Below, in pieces: positions 8,655 through 18,283 of a DNA stretch of 64,000 nucleotides. Position 1 is the first letter of the stretch, and each line of letters begins with the position of its first letter. This DNA comes from Diabrotica undecimpunctata (taxonomy: Eukaryota > Arthropoda > Insecta > Coleoptera > Chrysomelidae): the NCBI RefSeq assembly GCF_040954645.1, contig NC_092804.1, forward strand, positions 89,207,717-89,271,716. Reading direction: 5' to 3'. Both the position numbers and the translations under genes were made by a program. The notes below the pieces were generated by a model that saw nothing but the letters and a program-made list of their open reading frames with translations, made no database searches and was not told the origin of the DNA.

Positions 8655-11342
8655 TCAGGATAGGTGAGGTAGGTCCAAGGGGTCATGTCGCTTCAATCTC
8701 TTCGCTTGTTGGTTGTTGAGAAGATTGTGTGCCAGGGTATTAGGATGCACCCGCAACCTGTTTTGATATTGTTCAGAAGTTTTTTTGCACTCTTCAGAGA
8801 CTGTTAGTACCTGAAGATCTCTATGTATTGCATCATTCTGGATATACCAAGGTGCATTAGCGATTGTTCTCAGAGTTTTGGATTGGAATCTTTGTATTAT
8901 CATAATATTAGATTTGCTAGCCGAACCCCAGAGCTGTGAGCCATATGTCCAAATGGGTTTTATTATTGTATTGTATATCAGCAGCTTGTTGTCAATCGAT
9001 AGGTGAGAGTTTTTTCCCAACATCCAGTAAAGTTTTCTGTATAAAATTCCCAATTGAAGCCTTTTCATCCATATATGTTTGGTCCAAGTTAGACGTTTGT
9101 CAAGGTGAATACCTAAGTATTTTACGTCATGCTTTTGGGGCAAAGGATGTCCATTGAGGTTAACTTGTGGACATGTACCTCTTCTTAGAGTGAATGTAAT
9201 TTGTGTAGATTTTGAGGGGTTTACTCTAATTCTCCAGAGTTTAAGCCATTCATTTGTTTTGTTAAGATGTAGTTGCAGTCTCTCTGATGCTATTATTGGG
9301 TTGCTATGAGAGGCCAAGAAAGCAGTATCATCTGCGAATGTTGCAAGCGTTAGGTTATTGCTTATTGGCAAGTCAGCCGTATATATCAGGTACAGAATCG
9401 GTCCGAGCACACTACCCTGAGGTACACCAGATAGGATGGGGTAGAGTTTTGTATAGGCTTCACTATATTTTACCAGATATCTCCTTTCTGTAAGGTATGA
9501 TTTAAGCAGTTTAAAGTAAGGGTAAGGTAAATTTTTCTTTAATTTGTACAGAAGTCCTGTATGCCACACCTTGTCAAAAGCTTGAGAGGCGTCTAAAAAG
9601 GCTGCAGTACAATATTGCTTGTTCTCGAGACTACTTCTTATTGTTGTGTATAGTCTGTGAACTTGTTCTATTGTACCATGTTGGTTACGAAAACCGAATT
9701 GATGGTCAGGTATGAGACACTTTTCGTCCAATATTGGTTTGATTTTTCGTAGTAGAAGTTTTTCGAAGACCTTAGAGATGACTGGGAGTAGACTAATCGG
9801 TCGGTATGAGTTGACATCTTTTGGATCTTTACCAGGTTTTTGAATGAGTATAATCTGTGCCACTTTCCATTGCAGAGGGAAGTAATGCAGACTAAGCATA
9901 GCATTGAAGATCATAGTGATTATTCTGTAACAGTCATTGGTTAGTTCCTGGAGGATCTTACCTGTTATGAGGTCGAATCCCGGAGCCTTATTGGGTTGTA
10001 TTTCATTCTTTATTATCTGTTTTACTTCTTCAATATTAAACTTGGTGATTGGTAGATCCATTTGATATGGAGCCTCAAGAAAAGAATTAAATGGTTCTTC
10101 TTGTTCTAATGGCACTACTCTGTTAAATGGACTAAATACTGTAGAAAGATGTTCAGCGAATGTCTCAGATTTTTCTGTGTCTGTTCTTGCCCATTTACCT
10201 TTGACATTTTTTAGAGGAGGTATGGCGTCTTGTGGACCTTTTACCTTTCTCGTCGCCTTCCATAGAGAATAATTGGTGTCTTTGGATGGAGTCAAATTTT
10301 CTAAGTAAGTTTGGATCCCCCTGTTTTTCTCTTCTTTTAATAGATTTTTAAGTCTTCTGGTAATTCTGTTTAAATTTTGTTTGTCAATAGGAGCGTGTGT
10401 GTTTTGCCACTTTTTCCTAAGTTTTCTTTTCTCATCGATCAGGTTTTTTGCACTTTGCGAACAGTTTATGCTTTCCTTCCATGTTGCTTGTTCAGGAGTA
10501 GAAATCCAACCTGCCTTTTGTATCGAGGTAGTAAGTTGTTGTACCGCATTTTCAATTTGTAACTCTGTTTTAAGTGGCAAGTTCGTTGGTATTTGTTCTG
10601 CTAGTGCGCTTCGGAATATTTTCCAATTTGTTTGATTATTGGTTAGGACTGGAGGCTTATTTCTGAGTATGATTTTGGAGTCTAGGTCAATTAGAATGGG
10701 AGAATGATCTGAAGAGAGGTCCCAGCATGATTCTATTGCTAAATAGTTAAGAGAGATACCTTTAATCACACAGAAGTCTAAGAGATCTGGTGTTTTATTT
10801 GGATCTGTAGGCCAATAAGTTGGTTCTCCTGTAGATATGTGTTGTAGGTTGTTTCCTGTTATTGACTTCAGCAGTTGTCTACCCCTTGTTGTAATTACCC
10901 TAGAGCCCCAGTGATGATGTTTACAGTTAAAGTCTCCTCCTGCTATGAATTTGTGTCCAAGAGAACTGAAATAGGTGCTAAAGTTGTTTTCGTTGATTGG
11001 TTGACCAGGAGGACAGTAGACCGCAGATAAGGTAAGGTTGCCTAGCCAGTCTTCGATGACAATGCTAGTTGATTGCAGGTACTTTTCACTGAGCTTATTT
11101 AACTCATGGTGTTTTATATTAGATTTGATAATAATAGCTGTGCCACCGTGTGCCTTGTCATTTGGATGTTTTGTGTAGTGGACAATGTACTTGGGAATTT
11201 TGATATAGTTTTTGTCTGTTAGATGAGCTTCTGATACAAGCATAACATCAATTTTCTTCTCGTCGAGGAAAATTTTTATTTCTTGGATGTGGTTCGTTAG
11301 GCCATTTGAGTTCCAGACGGCTATTTTAAGTCTGTGTTGCAT
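8655..11342 (-). CDS. LINE ORF2: APE-type endonuclease and reverse transcriptase
   Basis: 895 aa, uninterrupted. Endonuclease at residues 5-220: KIAVWNSNG, Glu38 in VSEAHL, GGDFNC at 135-140, DLLDF at 186-190 and SSDHSPI at 210-216, so the key acid and His residues are present. Reverse transcriptase at about 440-720: NSYRPISLLP 511-520, FLDASQAFDKVWH 582-594, GVPQGSVLGP 639-648, catalytic FADD 669-672. The C-terminus, with LKRHDPLDLP, is typical of Jockey-clade ORF2. Its ATG overlaps the ORF1 stop (TAATG at 11344-11340), so translation probably reinitiates. The enzyme nicks DNA and copies its RNA at the nick. Confidence 0.95.
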   Translation of the reverse strand: MQHRLKIAVWNSNGLTNHIQEIKIFLDEKKIDVMLVSEAHLTDKNYIKIPKYIVHYTKHPNDKAHGGTAIIIKSNIKHHELNKLSEKYLQSTSIVIEDWLGNLTLSAVYCPPGQPINENNFSTYFSSLGHKFIAGGDFNCKHHHWGSRVITTRGRQLLKSITGNNLQHISTGEPTYWPTDPNKTPDLLDFCVIKGISLNYLAIESCWDLSSDHSPILIDLDSKIILRNKPPVLTNNQTNWKIFRSALAEQIPTNLPLKTELQIENAVQQLTTSIQKAGWISTPEQATWKESINCSQSAKNLIDEKRKLRKKWQNTHAPIDKQNLNRITRRLKNLLKEEKNRGIQTYLENLTPSKDTNYSLWKATRKVKGPQDAIPPLKNVKGKWARTDTEKSETFAEHLSTVFSPFNRVVPLEQEEPFNSFLEAPYQMDLPITKFNIEEVKQIIKNEIQPNKAPGFDLITGKILQELTNDCYRIITMIFNAMLSLHYFPLQWKVAQIILIQKPGKDPKDVNSYRPISLLPVISKVFEKLLLRKIKPILDEKCLIPDHQFGFRNQHGTIEQVHRLYTTIRSSLENKQYCTAAFLDASQAFDKVWHTGLLYKLKKNLPYPYFKLLKSYLTERRYLVKYSEAYTKLYPILSGVPQGSVLGPILYLIYTADLPISNNLTLATFADDTAFLASHSNPIIASERLQLHLNKTNEWLKLWRIRVNPSKSTQITFTLRRGTCPQVNLNGHPLPQKHDVKYLGIHLDKRLTWTKHIWMKRLQLGILYRKLYWMLGKNSHLSIDNKLLIYNTIIKPIWTYGSQLWGSASKSNIMIIQRFQSKTLRTIANAPWYIQNDAIHRDLQVLTVSEECKKTSEQYQNRLRVHPNTLAHNLLNNQQAKRLKRHDPLDLPHLS

Positions 11343-12778
11343 TAGTGCATTTTGGAAATCATAGTCATAAGAAGGTTAAGCATAGTGTCCATTCTCTCTA
11401 CTAGTTTTGTCATCAGGTTTTCAAGGTTGGCAATTTTCGTTGGATGGTTTGAGCCGACATTAGTTTGTTGATTTGTGATTTCATCCGCTTGACTATTTCC
11501 TGAAGTTTTTTGAGCGTAAGAAACACCAGGGGTTACTCTTTGACTATTGGTTTCATGGGTGTCTGTTCTGTGGGTCTCTTGATTCTTTCTGAGTTGGGGG
11601 AATTTTTCTTTTTGTATTTGTTTGTATACGCTGCAGCCCTTATAGTTGGCCGGATGGTTTCCCATACAAAGTACACATTTTACGTTATTGCTGCGTTCTT
11701 TTCGTGGACAGTGTAAAGTAAGATGATTACTTGCACACTTTACGCATCTTGGAGGCATATGGCAGAATTTTTGTGTGTGACCGTAGCGTTGACATTTGGT
11801 ACATTGGGGAACCTGACGTTTGGGATATGGTGGTTCGAAGGACACAATCATGTTCTGGAGTGCTCTCACATCATATATGTCTTTATTATTTGGCTTAGTT
11901 TTTAATTCTATATAAAAGAGCGGAAGCGCTATTTTGGATCCATTCTTATATATATTAGCTATGTTGGTTACTTCGTGTCCCATTAATCCTAGCTCATGTA
12001 CTAAAGCGTCTTTATCTGCTGTCTGATGCATATTACGAAGCACAACTCGGAATGTTCTTTCTTCCTTTGTTTGGTAGGTGTAATAATGTGTATTTTTCTC
12101 ATTGAGTGCTTTGGTTATGTTTCGGTAATATTCAGAAGTTGAGGGCTGGATCTTTACTTGGTTGTTATAGAGACATTTGATGGAATATCCCAGAGGGGAT
12201 ATTGTTTCTAACAATTGTCGAAGAGGTTGTATATCACCTACATCTGAAACGAATATGGGTGGGGGTTGAATACTTTCTTTAACTGCATCAGTTCTGGTTT
12301 GGTTGGTCTCATCAGGTACTTCATCTAAGCTAGCAAATCTATTAGACGTTGGTGTGGGTGCTTTGAGCCAGTAATCGCTCATTATTGTTTGTTTTAGTTG
12401 TTTATCACCGCCAGGGCTGTCATTTCTTGCTCGTTTGTGGGCTTGAACAGTTTTCCATTCTTGATCTCTGTTTTCTTGGCTATCTTGTGGATTAGCGATG
12501 TATATTTGTGACGGTAGATAAGAGGAAGAAGAAGCATGATTAGAAAGAAAAGAGTTACCTGGTTGTTCATGTTGATTCTCAGTTGACTCTGTCTCTTGGA
12601 GTACTATATTGGTTGAGCAATTTTCATTCCTTTGTTGTTCGCTAGACAAGTTTCTGTTGCTCGATGGTTGTTGCATGGTAGTTATTTGCAGATTAGCAAT
12701 GTGTTTTTCTGAAGTTGAACTTCTCGGCGGAGATCTGCTCACTTTGTTTGAATTTAAGAACGGATTGTCTATGTCCAT
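11342..12778 (-). CDS. LINE ORF1: Gag-like RNA-binding protein
   Basis: 478 aa, open. The first 180 residues are polar and low in complexity. An RRM-like/PRE_C2HC region follows (VVLRNMHQTADKDALVHELG near residues 250-269). Three zinc knuckles come next: CTKCQRYGHTQKFC, CVKCASNHLTLHC and CVLCMGNHPANYKGC. The C-terminus has a leucine/methionine-rich helix. This is the usual Jockey ORF1 layout; such proteins coat the element RNA and help carry it to the nucleus. The stop shares bases with the ORF2 start. I take the ATG at 12778 because upstream sequence is UTR-like. Confidence 0.92.
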   Translation of the reverse strand: MDIDNPFLNSNKVSRSPPRSSTSEKHIANLQITTMQQPSSNRNLSSEQQRNENCSTNIVLQETESTENQHEQPGNSFLSNHASSSSYLPSQIYIANPQDSQENRDQEWKTVQAHKRARNDSPGGDKQLKQTIMSDYWLKAPTPTSNRFASLDEVPDETNQTRTDAVKESIQPPPIFVSDVGDIQPLRQLLETISPLGYSIKCLYNNQVKIQPSTSEYYRNITKALNEKNTHYYTYQTKEERTFRVVLRNMHQTADKDALVHELGLMGHEVTNIANIYKNGSKIALPLFYIELKTKPNNKDIYDVRALQNMIVSFEPPYPKRQVPQCTKCQRYGHTQKFCHMPPRCVKCASNHLTLHCPRKERSNNVKCVLCMGNHPANYKGCSVYKQIQKEKFPQLRKNQETHRTDTHETNSQRVTPGVSYAQKTSGNSQADEITNQQTNVGSNHPTKIANLENLMTKLVERMDTMLNLLMTMISKMH

Positions 12779-13031
12779 CCTGTATCACGATTAAATATTT
12801 TATACATCACGAACAATTATTTATGATACGCCTATGACTTTTATTTGCCGGTATTTGGCGTTTAGAAATAGCACTTGTTTTATTTTGTTTGCGTTTTTAC
12901 AACACTGATAATTAATATTAGTAATTAACGATATAGTTTCCAATAAGAACTGGTTACTATAATAATAGATATTTTTGTACTAGAAAAACAAATTTATGCG
13001 ACCGTCTCCAGCAAAGGTTGGAACGAGACTC
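12779..13031 (-). promoter_or_regulatory. LINE 5' UTR with presumed internal promoter
   Basis: About 250 bases between the target-site duplication and ORF1. Jockey-clade elements use a TATA-less promoter at their very start. From 13031 the sequence reads GAGTCTCGTTCC and has GAGACGGTCG near +25 to +33, where a downstream promoter element would lie. The element class is solid; the promoter reading is weak. Confidence 0.4.
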
Positions 13032-13042
13032 AAGAAAAATAT
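13032..13042. repeat. Target-site duplication of the Jockey-type LINE, 5' side
   Basis: Exact copy of AAGAAAAATAT at 8397-8407. Confidence 0.88.
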
Positions 13043-13525
13043 AAGACATTTCAATGAACTCTCTTTTAGATTTATTGTTCTCACGGTGGAGAATTGTGGT
13101 GTTGGTATAGTCCATGAGATGACCAGTGGAATGGATATGTTTGGCTAATGCACAACGGTCAGGGTGAAGTCGAGAATCACTTTTGTGTAGTGTAATACGT
13201 GATTTTAATAATTGAGATGTTTGACCGATGTAGGAATTGTTGCAAGAGAGACATGGAATGTTGTAGACAATATTACTAAGCCTATCTATGGGAGTCTTAT
13301 CTTTTATCTTAGAATAAAGATTATTAATTGTTAGGGCTGATCTACAAGCTACATTAAGTTTAATGTTGTTATTATTATTGCCAAAGCTATTTTCAACACT
13401 TTTCAGAATCCTTGTTAATAACCCCGGAGTGATATCTCTGAAATATGGTAATGAAAAATATTTGTTTATAGGAGTATCAGAGACTGGGTTCCCACTTAAG
13501 ACATCAGGATCAACATTTCCTTTTT
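13032..13525 (-). pseudogene. PLE-C1, coding portion beyond the LINE (GIY-YIG)
   Basis: The sequence matches 14396-14880 and encodes the region from the RT thumb through the GIY-YIG domain on the minus strand. The homology ends near 13518 in a T-run and a short (TA)n. The copy therefore lacks RT and is 5'-truncated. Together with 7605-8407 it forms one element of about 1.3 kb, which sits head-to-tail with PLE-C2. Confidence 0.82.
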
Positions 13526-13558
13526 TTTTTTTTTTTCTATATATATATATATATATAG
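13518..13558. repeat. T-run and short (TA)n at the 5' edge of PLE-C1
   Basis: About 18 T followed by about 20 bases of TA. It marks the truncated 5' end of PLE-C1 and lies about 33 bases before the 3' end of PLE-C2 (13591). Confidence 0.85.
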
Positions 13559-13590
13559 AAAAGAAATTTAATCTTTGCAGATTAGTTAAA

Positions 13591-15510
13591 TAGTAAACTC
13601 TTAAATATTGGGGAAATCTCCAAGAAAGACTCTAATGTGTATCAATTGTTTCGCCGAACGTTTTCGCCAAAGAGAATTAATTTGGCTTCTTCAGGGCTGA
13701 AAGTGAATAACTTATAATTAGCTACCATATATTATCTATTAAATCATTATTGATCTTACCGTAACTTAGAATTGTAGAGTTAGAATATTAAAAAACTTAG
13801 CTAGTAACATAGTGGTGTTTTTTGTTACTATGTGCAAAAAAAGTTTTTTAAGGTTTGAAATGTATGGTAGCTTTGAACTTGACACGTAAAGGCTTACCCA
13901 AGGTTAATCGAAAAACCCAATGTAACTACATTTAAAAGGAGGTAATTCTTTGAATTGTCGGCAATAACTAAATTTTTGATTTTTAGATAGTTTAAAAGTG
14001 AGGTTCTGTTTTAGCCAGAACGCAAGCGCTGACAACTTCATTGTTCTTATGAATCTTTATTTCGTTAAGGTTCATTGGTAAAAAACGAATGAATTTAAAT
14101 CCCAGTATAGGGAAATATTATTTTGATTTACTTTATTTAATTATATTATATTGTTCATGTATTATTGCATCTTATTGAGATGTATCTAAGAAAAGCAAGG
14201 GAATGTTATATATATATATATATTTTTTTTTGTGTTAATGAAAATTAATTATAAAGGTATGTTAGTTGTTAGTGGATATATCAGTCAAGTTAGTTATCTG
14301 TGATATAGTATTGTTCTTGGTATCTGATTTAAGTAACAAGTGGTATATATCGCTTAGATTCTTGATGTCACTCTTAACATTAATGGAGAAATTGTTAAGG
14401 AAAATATAGGACATTTCAATGAACTCTCTTTTAGATTTATTGTTCTCACGGTGGAGAATTGTGGTGTTAGTATAGTCCATGAGATGACCAGTGGAATGGA
14501 CATGTTTGGCTAATGCACAACGGTCAGGGTGAAGTCGAGAATCACTTTTGTGTAGTGTAATACGTGATTTCAATAATTGAGATGTTTGACCGATGTAGGA
14601 ATTGTTGCAAGAGAGACATGGAATGTTGTAGACAATATTACTAAGCCTATCTATGGGAGTCTTATCTTTTATCTTAGAATAAAGATTATTAATTGTTAGG
14701 GCTGATCTACAAGCCACATTAACTTTAATGTTGTTATTATTATTATTGCCAAAGCTATTTTCAACACTTTTCAGAATTCTTGTTAACCCCGGAGTGATAT
14801 CTCTGAAATATGGTAATGAAAAATATTTGTTTATAGGAGTATTCGAGACTGGGTTCCCACTTAAGACATCAGGATCAGCATTGTTAGTCGCGAAGGAAGG
14901 TGTAATATCTTCGTCATGGATAGTATTAAACAAAATCTTATTAACTAATGGTGTTGGATAAGCGTTTGAAATAAAAAGTTTCTGTAGGATTTGTAGGTTT
15001 TTTGTATGAAATGAAGGATCTGATAGTTTTGTTACTCTATTTTTCATCTGTTTGATTAAGTTGACTTTGGTAGAATTGTTATGGTATGAGTTGTAGTTAA
15101 GGTATCTACCAGAATGGGTCGGTTTTTGATACCAATCTATTTTGATGTTGTTGGTTTCCCTGATCATCCTTATGTCGAGAAAGGGGACGGACCAATTACC
15201 ATCTTCCCTCTCCATAGTGAACTGGATGTAGGGGTCATAACCATTAAAAGTATCTAATAGTTCATCTACCTTGTCATTGGGTATAGCCAAAATGATATCA
15301 TCAACATATTTTTTAATAAATGGAATATTAAAGGATAGTAAAGGAATGACTGAGTCTAATACATAATCCATAACGTAAGTTGCAATGATAGGAGAAATCT
15401 TAGCTCCCATAGGGGTACCGAAAGTTTGTTGATAGAATTTATCATTAAATGAGAAGTAAGTGTTGTTAAAGAGAAATTCGACGATGCTTACTACCGTCAA
15501 GTTGTACTTT
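13591..15510 (-). mobile_element. PLE-C2, 5'-truncated Penelope-like element
   Basis: It shares its 3' UTR and end (TAGTAAACTC) with PLE-C1 and carries the same hammerhead-like motif. Coding similarity begins within RT near 15500, so the N-terminal third is missing. It lies in the same orientation immediately upstream of PLE-C1, a tandem arrangement common for Penelope-like elements. Confidence 0.85.
13649..13702 (-). ncRNA. Hammerhead-ribozyme-like motif, PLE-C2
   Basis: Same motif as 7661-7714: core CTGAAGA at 13694-13688, stem II GCCAAA...TTTGGC, then GAAAACGTTC. The paired bases are unchanged between the two copies, while the flanking UTR differs at several places. Confidence 0.65.
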
Positions 15511-15545
15511 TGAATGTCCATAAGCAATAAAAAACCGATATACAA
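14262..15545 (-). CDS. PLE-C2 reverse transcriptase (partial) and GIY-YIG endonuclease
   Basis: 427 aa, open but lacking the N-terminal part of the protein; the first ATG (15545) lies in flanking sequence and recognisable RT begins about 15 residues in. FGTPMGAKISPI is followed by the catalytic YVDD (KKYVDDIILA), then FLDIRMIRE and WYQKPTHSGRYLNY. The GIY-YIG domain has IVYNIPCLSCNNSYIGQTSQ, then CALAKHVHSTGH and KREFIEMSYI. A poly-Asn run (GNNNNNN) sits between RT and endonuclease. Without the finger domain it is unlikely to work alone. Confidence 0.85.
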   Translation of the reverse strand: MYIGFLLLMDIQKYNLTVVSIVEFLFNNTYFSFNDKFYQQTFGTPMGAKISPIIATYVMDYVLDSVIPLLSFNIPFIKKYVDDIILAIPNDKVDELLDTFNGYDPYIQFTMEREDGNWSVPFLDIRMIRETNNIKIDWYQKPTHSGRYLNYNSYHNNSTKVNLIKQMKNRVTKLSDPSFHTKNLQILQKLFISNAYPTPLVNKILFNTIHDEDITPSFATNNADPDVLSGNPVSNTPINKYFSLPYFRDITPGLTRILKSVENSFGNNNNNNIKVNVACRSALTINNLYSKIKDKTPIDRLSNIVYNIPCLSCNNSYIGQTSQLLKSRITLHKSDSRLHPDRCALAKHVHSTGHLMDYTNTTILHRENNKSKREFIEMSYIFLNNFSINVKSDIKNLSDIYHLLLKSDTKNNTISQITNLTDISTNN

Positions 15546-16960
15546 ATTTTATTACTTAAATAAAAATTAAAATTATTGATATTTCATAAAGACACGGGCA
15601 TATAAATTTTTAAACATCCTGTATAAGACAAAATATGTATTTTAAGTTGTTCGAAGAATTGTTCATTAGGCCTCAGAGACAAGACTTTCAAATATTATCG
15701 ATAAGAAATTTAAATAAGTCGGTTATTGTGGAATGGATTTACCCGGAATAAAAGTGTATATAGAAAGTTTGAAACAATAGACCGGGATTTGCGGTGGTTT
15801 TTCTATCCGAAAGATTATATCGGTAAAAGTTTATTAACAAAAGACATTGAATTGAGAAACAGGTATCGTTTGTAGCTATTAGTAAGAAATATTTGTAAAG
15901 CAGATAGATTTAGTTAGAATAATTAAAGAAGGTTGTTTTCTGGAATTACCCGAATGACGTTTTATAGAGAGAGTTGTTTGGTAACGATATACGTCAGAGA
16001 GGTGGATGATTTTTATTGGTCAAATTTTGAATGCAAGGAGGTTGGTTTTGGCTATGAGCTAGGAGAGAGAAAAAAAGGTTAGTTAGTCAGTTTTAGTCGT
16101 CCAAGAAGGAAGGAGCTTTGTGATTTGTGTTTGTTTGAAGTCCCGAAGACGTAATTTACCGGGTGTGTTTATTTGCTGTGTAAAAGCTGACCAGTGTGAG
16201 GAACGGGGTACAGAGAGATAGAAAACCAAAGGGTATAAGAATATTAAAAGCAGACGAAGCCGGAAACATTTGGAGTTGTAAACAGGCGCGGAGATTGGCT
16301 CAAACAGGCTGAATAGACTAACACGAGTTGTTGGGTTGCAGATACAGTGACAGATAGGAGAAAGGTGTACGTCATCTGGACCACAATAGGAGCAGAAGCA
16401 GAGAAAGGATTATTTTGTTGTGGCGTGGCCATAGAATTGCACCGGCAGAGAAGGAAAGGTTAGTCAATTTTCATTAGAGCCGGAGTGTGATTTTCATTTA
16501 TTAATTAAAAAAATTGAATAAATAATAGAGACAGTTAATTTTGCGATCACTTAAAAAAAAAAAGAATTATAAAAAGAGCTTAGTTATAACATATTAAAAA
16601 TAAATGTAAAATAACATTTGGGTCCATGATAGAAAACAACTTCTCATATATTTAAAGTTAGTATATTGCAAATATTGCAGGATTGATTGTTATATAAAAT
16701 TTCATTAAAATAAAGGACATCTCACATATAGTTCAGTTGAAATTCTATGTATTTTATTCAGGTCATATTACCTATCCCGATTAGGAAGCCAATTGGAAAA
16801 TATTTTGAATCCACGATCAAAGGTAACTAGTACAATTTAAATAGCCTGAGATTGTAATTAATTAATGCTGATTTATTGTGATTAATTGGAGATTAGATCA
16901 TTTAATAAATATAGACAGGATTTTTCCTAAGTAAGCAATATAATACAATTTAAATAGCAT
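15546..16960. other. Unassigned 1.4 kb, no recognisable gene
   Basis: I see no coding similarity. 15950-16450 is less AT-rich, with GAGAGAGAAAAAAGG and several GT-rich stretches that look like a transcribed leader of some element or gene. 16500-16950 is AT-rich. The short minus-strand ORF at 16244-16432 has no family features. Confidence 0.5.

Positions 16961-16962
<2 letters not shown>

Positions 16963-17020
<58 letters not shown>
16963..17020. repeat. (TA)n microsatellite at PLE-B2 end
   Basis: About 58 bases of TA directly abutting the PLE-B2 3' tip at 17021. Confidence 0.97.
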
Positions 17021-17022
<2 letters not shown>

Positions 17023-17442
17023 AAAGTATTCAACTAGTGAATTCAGAGGTTTAATCGGTCATTCAGGTTGGCAAATAAAAAAAGAAGTTAACTACTTCAT
17101 AAGTTTATCGAAGATGTTTCGCTTTATATTTCTAAAGCTTCATCAGTTCTCTAAAATATAACAGATGACATAGAGTTTATAAGAAATACAGATGTTAATA
17201 GTTTATAACTTACAACTCAATATGTAGTATATTATCGATGTTATTATATATCTACTGTAAACTTTACTCATTATTTAAAAGTAACTTAACAAAAAACATA
17301 CAAACTCTGCAGACAATAATGTTCATATTCGTAGATACGAAGATTAAAAAAATTTTAAACGAACATTTGACTTCATTTAGAGATGGTTCTAAACTGAAGA
17401 CAAACAAAGCACTGAATTATTTCAATCTATGCAAACAACGTG
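17021..17442 (-). mobile_element. PLE-B2, 3' UTR fragment
   Basis: Reverse complement of about 7008-7434 (PLE-B1), including the hammerhead-like motif and the same 3' tip. Only the 3' UTR is left. The fragment is bounded by (TA)n on its 3' side and by another (TA)n about 16 bases beyond its truncated side. Confidence 0.85.
17101..17157 (-). ncRNA. Hammerhead-ribozyme-like motif, PLE-B2 (degraded)
   Basis: Core CTGATGA at 17146-17140 and stem II as in PLE-B1, but GAAACGTC has become GAAACATC. That destroys the ACGT palindrome and the C-G pair of stem III. It is probably inactive. Confidence 0.55.
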
Positions 17443-17455
17443 ACGCGAGACCAAA

Positions 17456-17458
<3 letters not shown>

Positions 17459-17520
<62 letters not shown>

Positions 17521-17576
17521 GATAATGTTGTGTTTGAGAATGATGTTTTAATGAGCAATGAGTGTTTTTTAATAAT

Positions 17577-17657
<81 letters not shown>
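17459..17657. repeat. Two (TA)n tracts with a 60-bp spacer
   Basis: TA tracts at about 17459-17518 and 17579-17657. The spacer (17519-17578) has no recognised similarity. Confidence 0.95.
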
Positions 17658-17661
<4 letters not shown>

Positions 17662-17748
17662 TTTTATCGCGGTCTCAAAGAATTAGTTTGTAAGCACTTT
17701 TTGAAATTATCTTTATTATATCAATTATGAAACACACATATATATCTA

Positions 17749-17880
17749 ATATAGACAATGTAAATTTAAAACAAACTATCTTTAATTTGAAATTCTTATG
17801 ATACTAAATAAATTATATAGACAATGTAAATTTAAAACAAACTATCTTTAACTTGAAATTCTTATGATACTAAATAAATT
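17749..17880. repeat. 66-bp tandem duplication
   Basis: Units 17749-17814 and 17815-17880 begin ATATAGACAATG and differ at one base (TAATTTG versus TAACTTG). The duplication lies in AT-rich sequence downstream of the RTE-like element. Confidence 0.93.
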
Positions 17881-18076
17881 ATATTAACAAAATTTGGTAC
17901 CTTTTCTGTCACTGAATGCCTAAATGAAAGTGTTTTCCACAATAAAGATTTTAATCACCACTCAATGTCTTCGTTGTCAGTCTCGGTTATCTTTCTTTTG
18001 TAAACTTGCCTTGCCAAATACACCTTCTTCTTCTTAACATGCCATACACCAAAGTGCGTAGGCGACTATCTCATTA

Positions 18077-18283
18077 CTAGATTTCTGTTCTGGCGGCGTG
18101 ACACAGCTCGCCTGTATTGTGTATTCCTGTCCATTCTTTAATATTTCTTAACCAGGATAATTGTTTGCGGCCGGCTCCTCTCCTACCTTCGATCTTCCCT
18201 TGTAGGATTAACTGTGGTATTTCATATTTTGCTCCTCTCAATATGTGCCCAAGGTAACCAATCTTGCGTTTTTGACGTGACAA
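18077..18283 (-). pseudogene. RTE-like LINE, C-terminal tail
   Basis: 68 aa reading RKIGYLGHILRGAKYEIPQL, then a KIEGRRGAGRKQLSWLRNI segment, the conserved end of a large group of insect RTE-like ORFs. The first three residues come from the inserted element. The tail is separated from its RT by about 1.15 kb. Confidence 0.8.

Larger units (their letters stand above)
8408..13031 (-). mobile_element. Full-length Jockey-type LINE inserted in PLE-C1
   Basis: A minus-strand non-LTR retrotransposon of about 4.6 kb with 5' UTR (13031-12779), ORF1, ORF2, 3' UTR (8654-8427) and a poly-A tail seen as T20 at 8407-8426. An 11-bp target-site duplication flanks it. Both ORFs are open end to end with all expected catalytic motifs, which makes it the only apparently intact autonomous element in the window. 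Its insertion postdates PLE-C1. Confidence 0.92.

Noticed and set aside
12779..13031. Definite downstream promoter element in the LINE 5' UTR
   Set aside because: GGTCG near +29 fits by position, but a 5-base match is expected often by chance and no initiator is clear. Kept only as a weak remark.
16244..16432. 62-aa ORF
   Set aside because: No homology features, composition like the surrounding DNA, and no supporting context.
17749..17880. Two-unit 66-bp repeat as a CRISPR or satellite
   Set aside because: Only two adjacent units without spacers in a eukaryotic TE-rich region. It is a simple tandem duplication.
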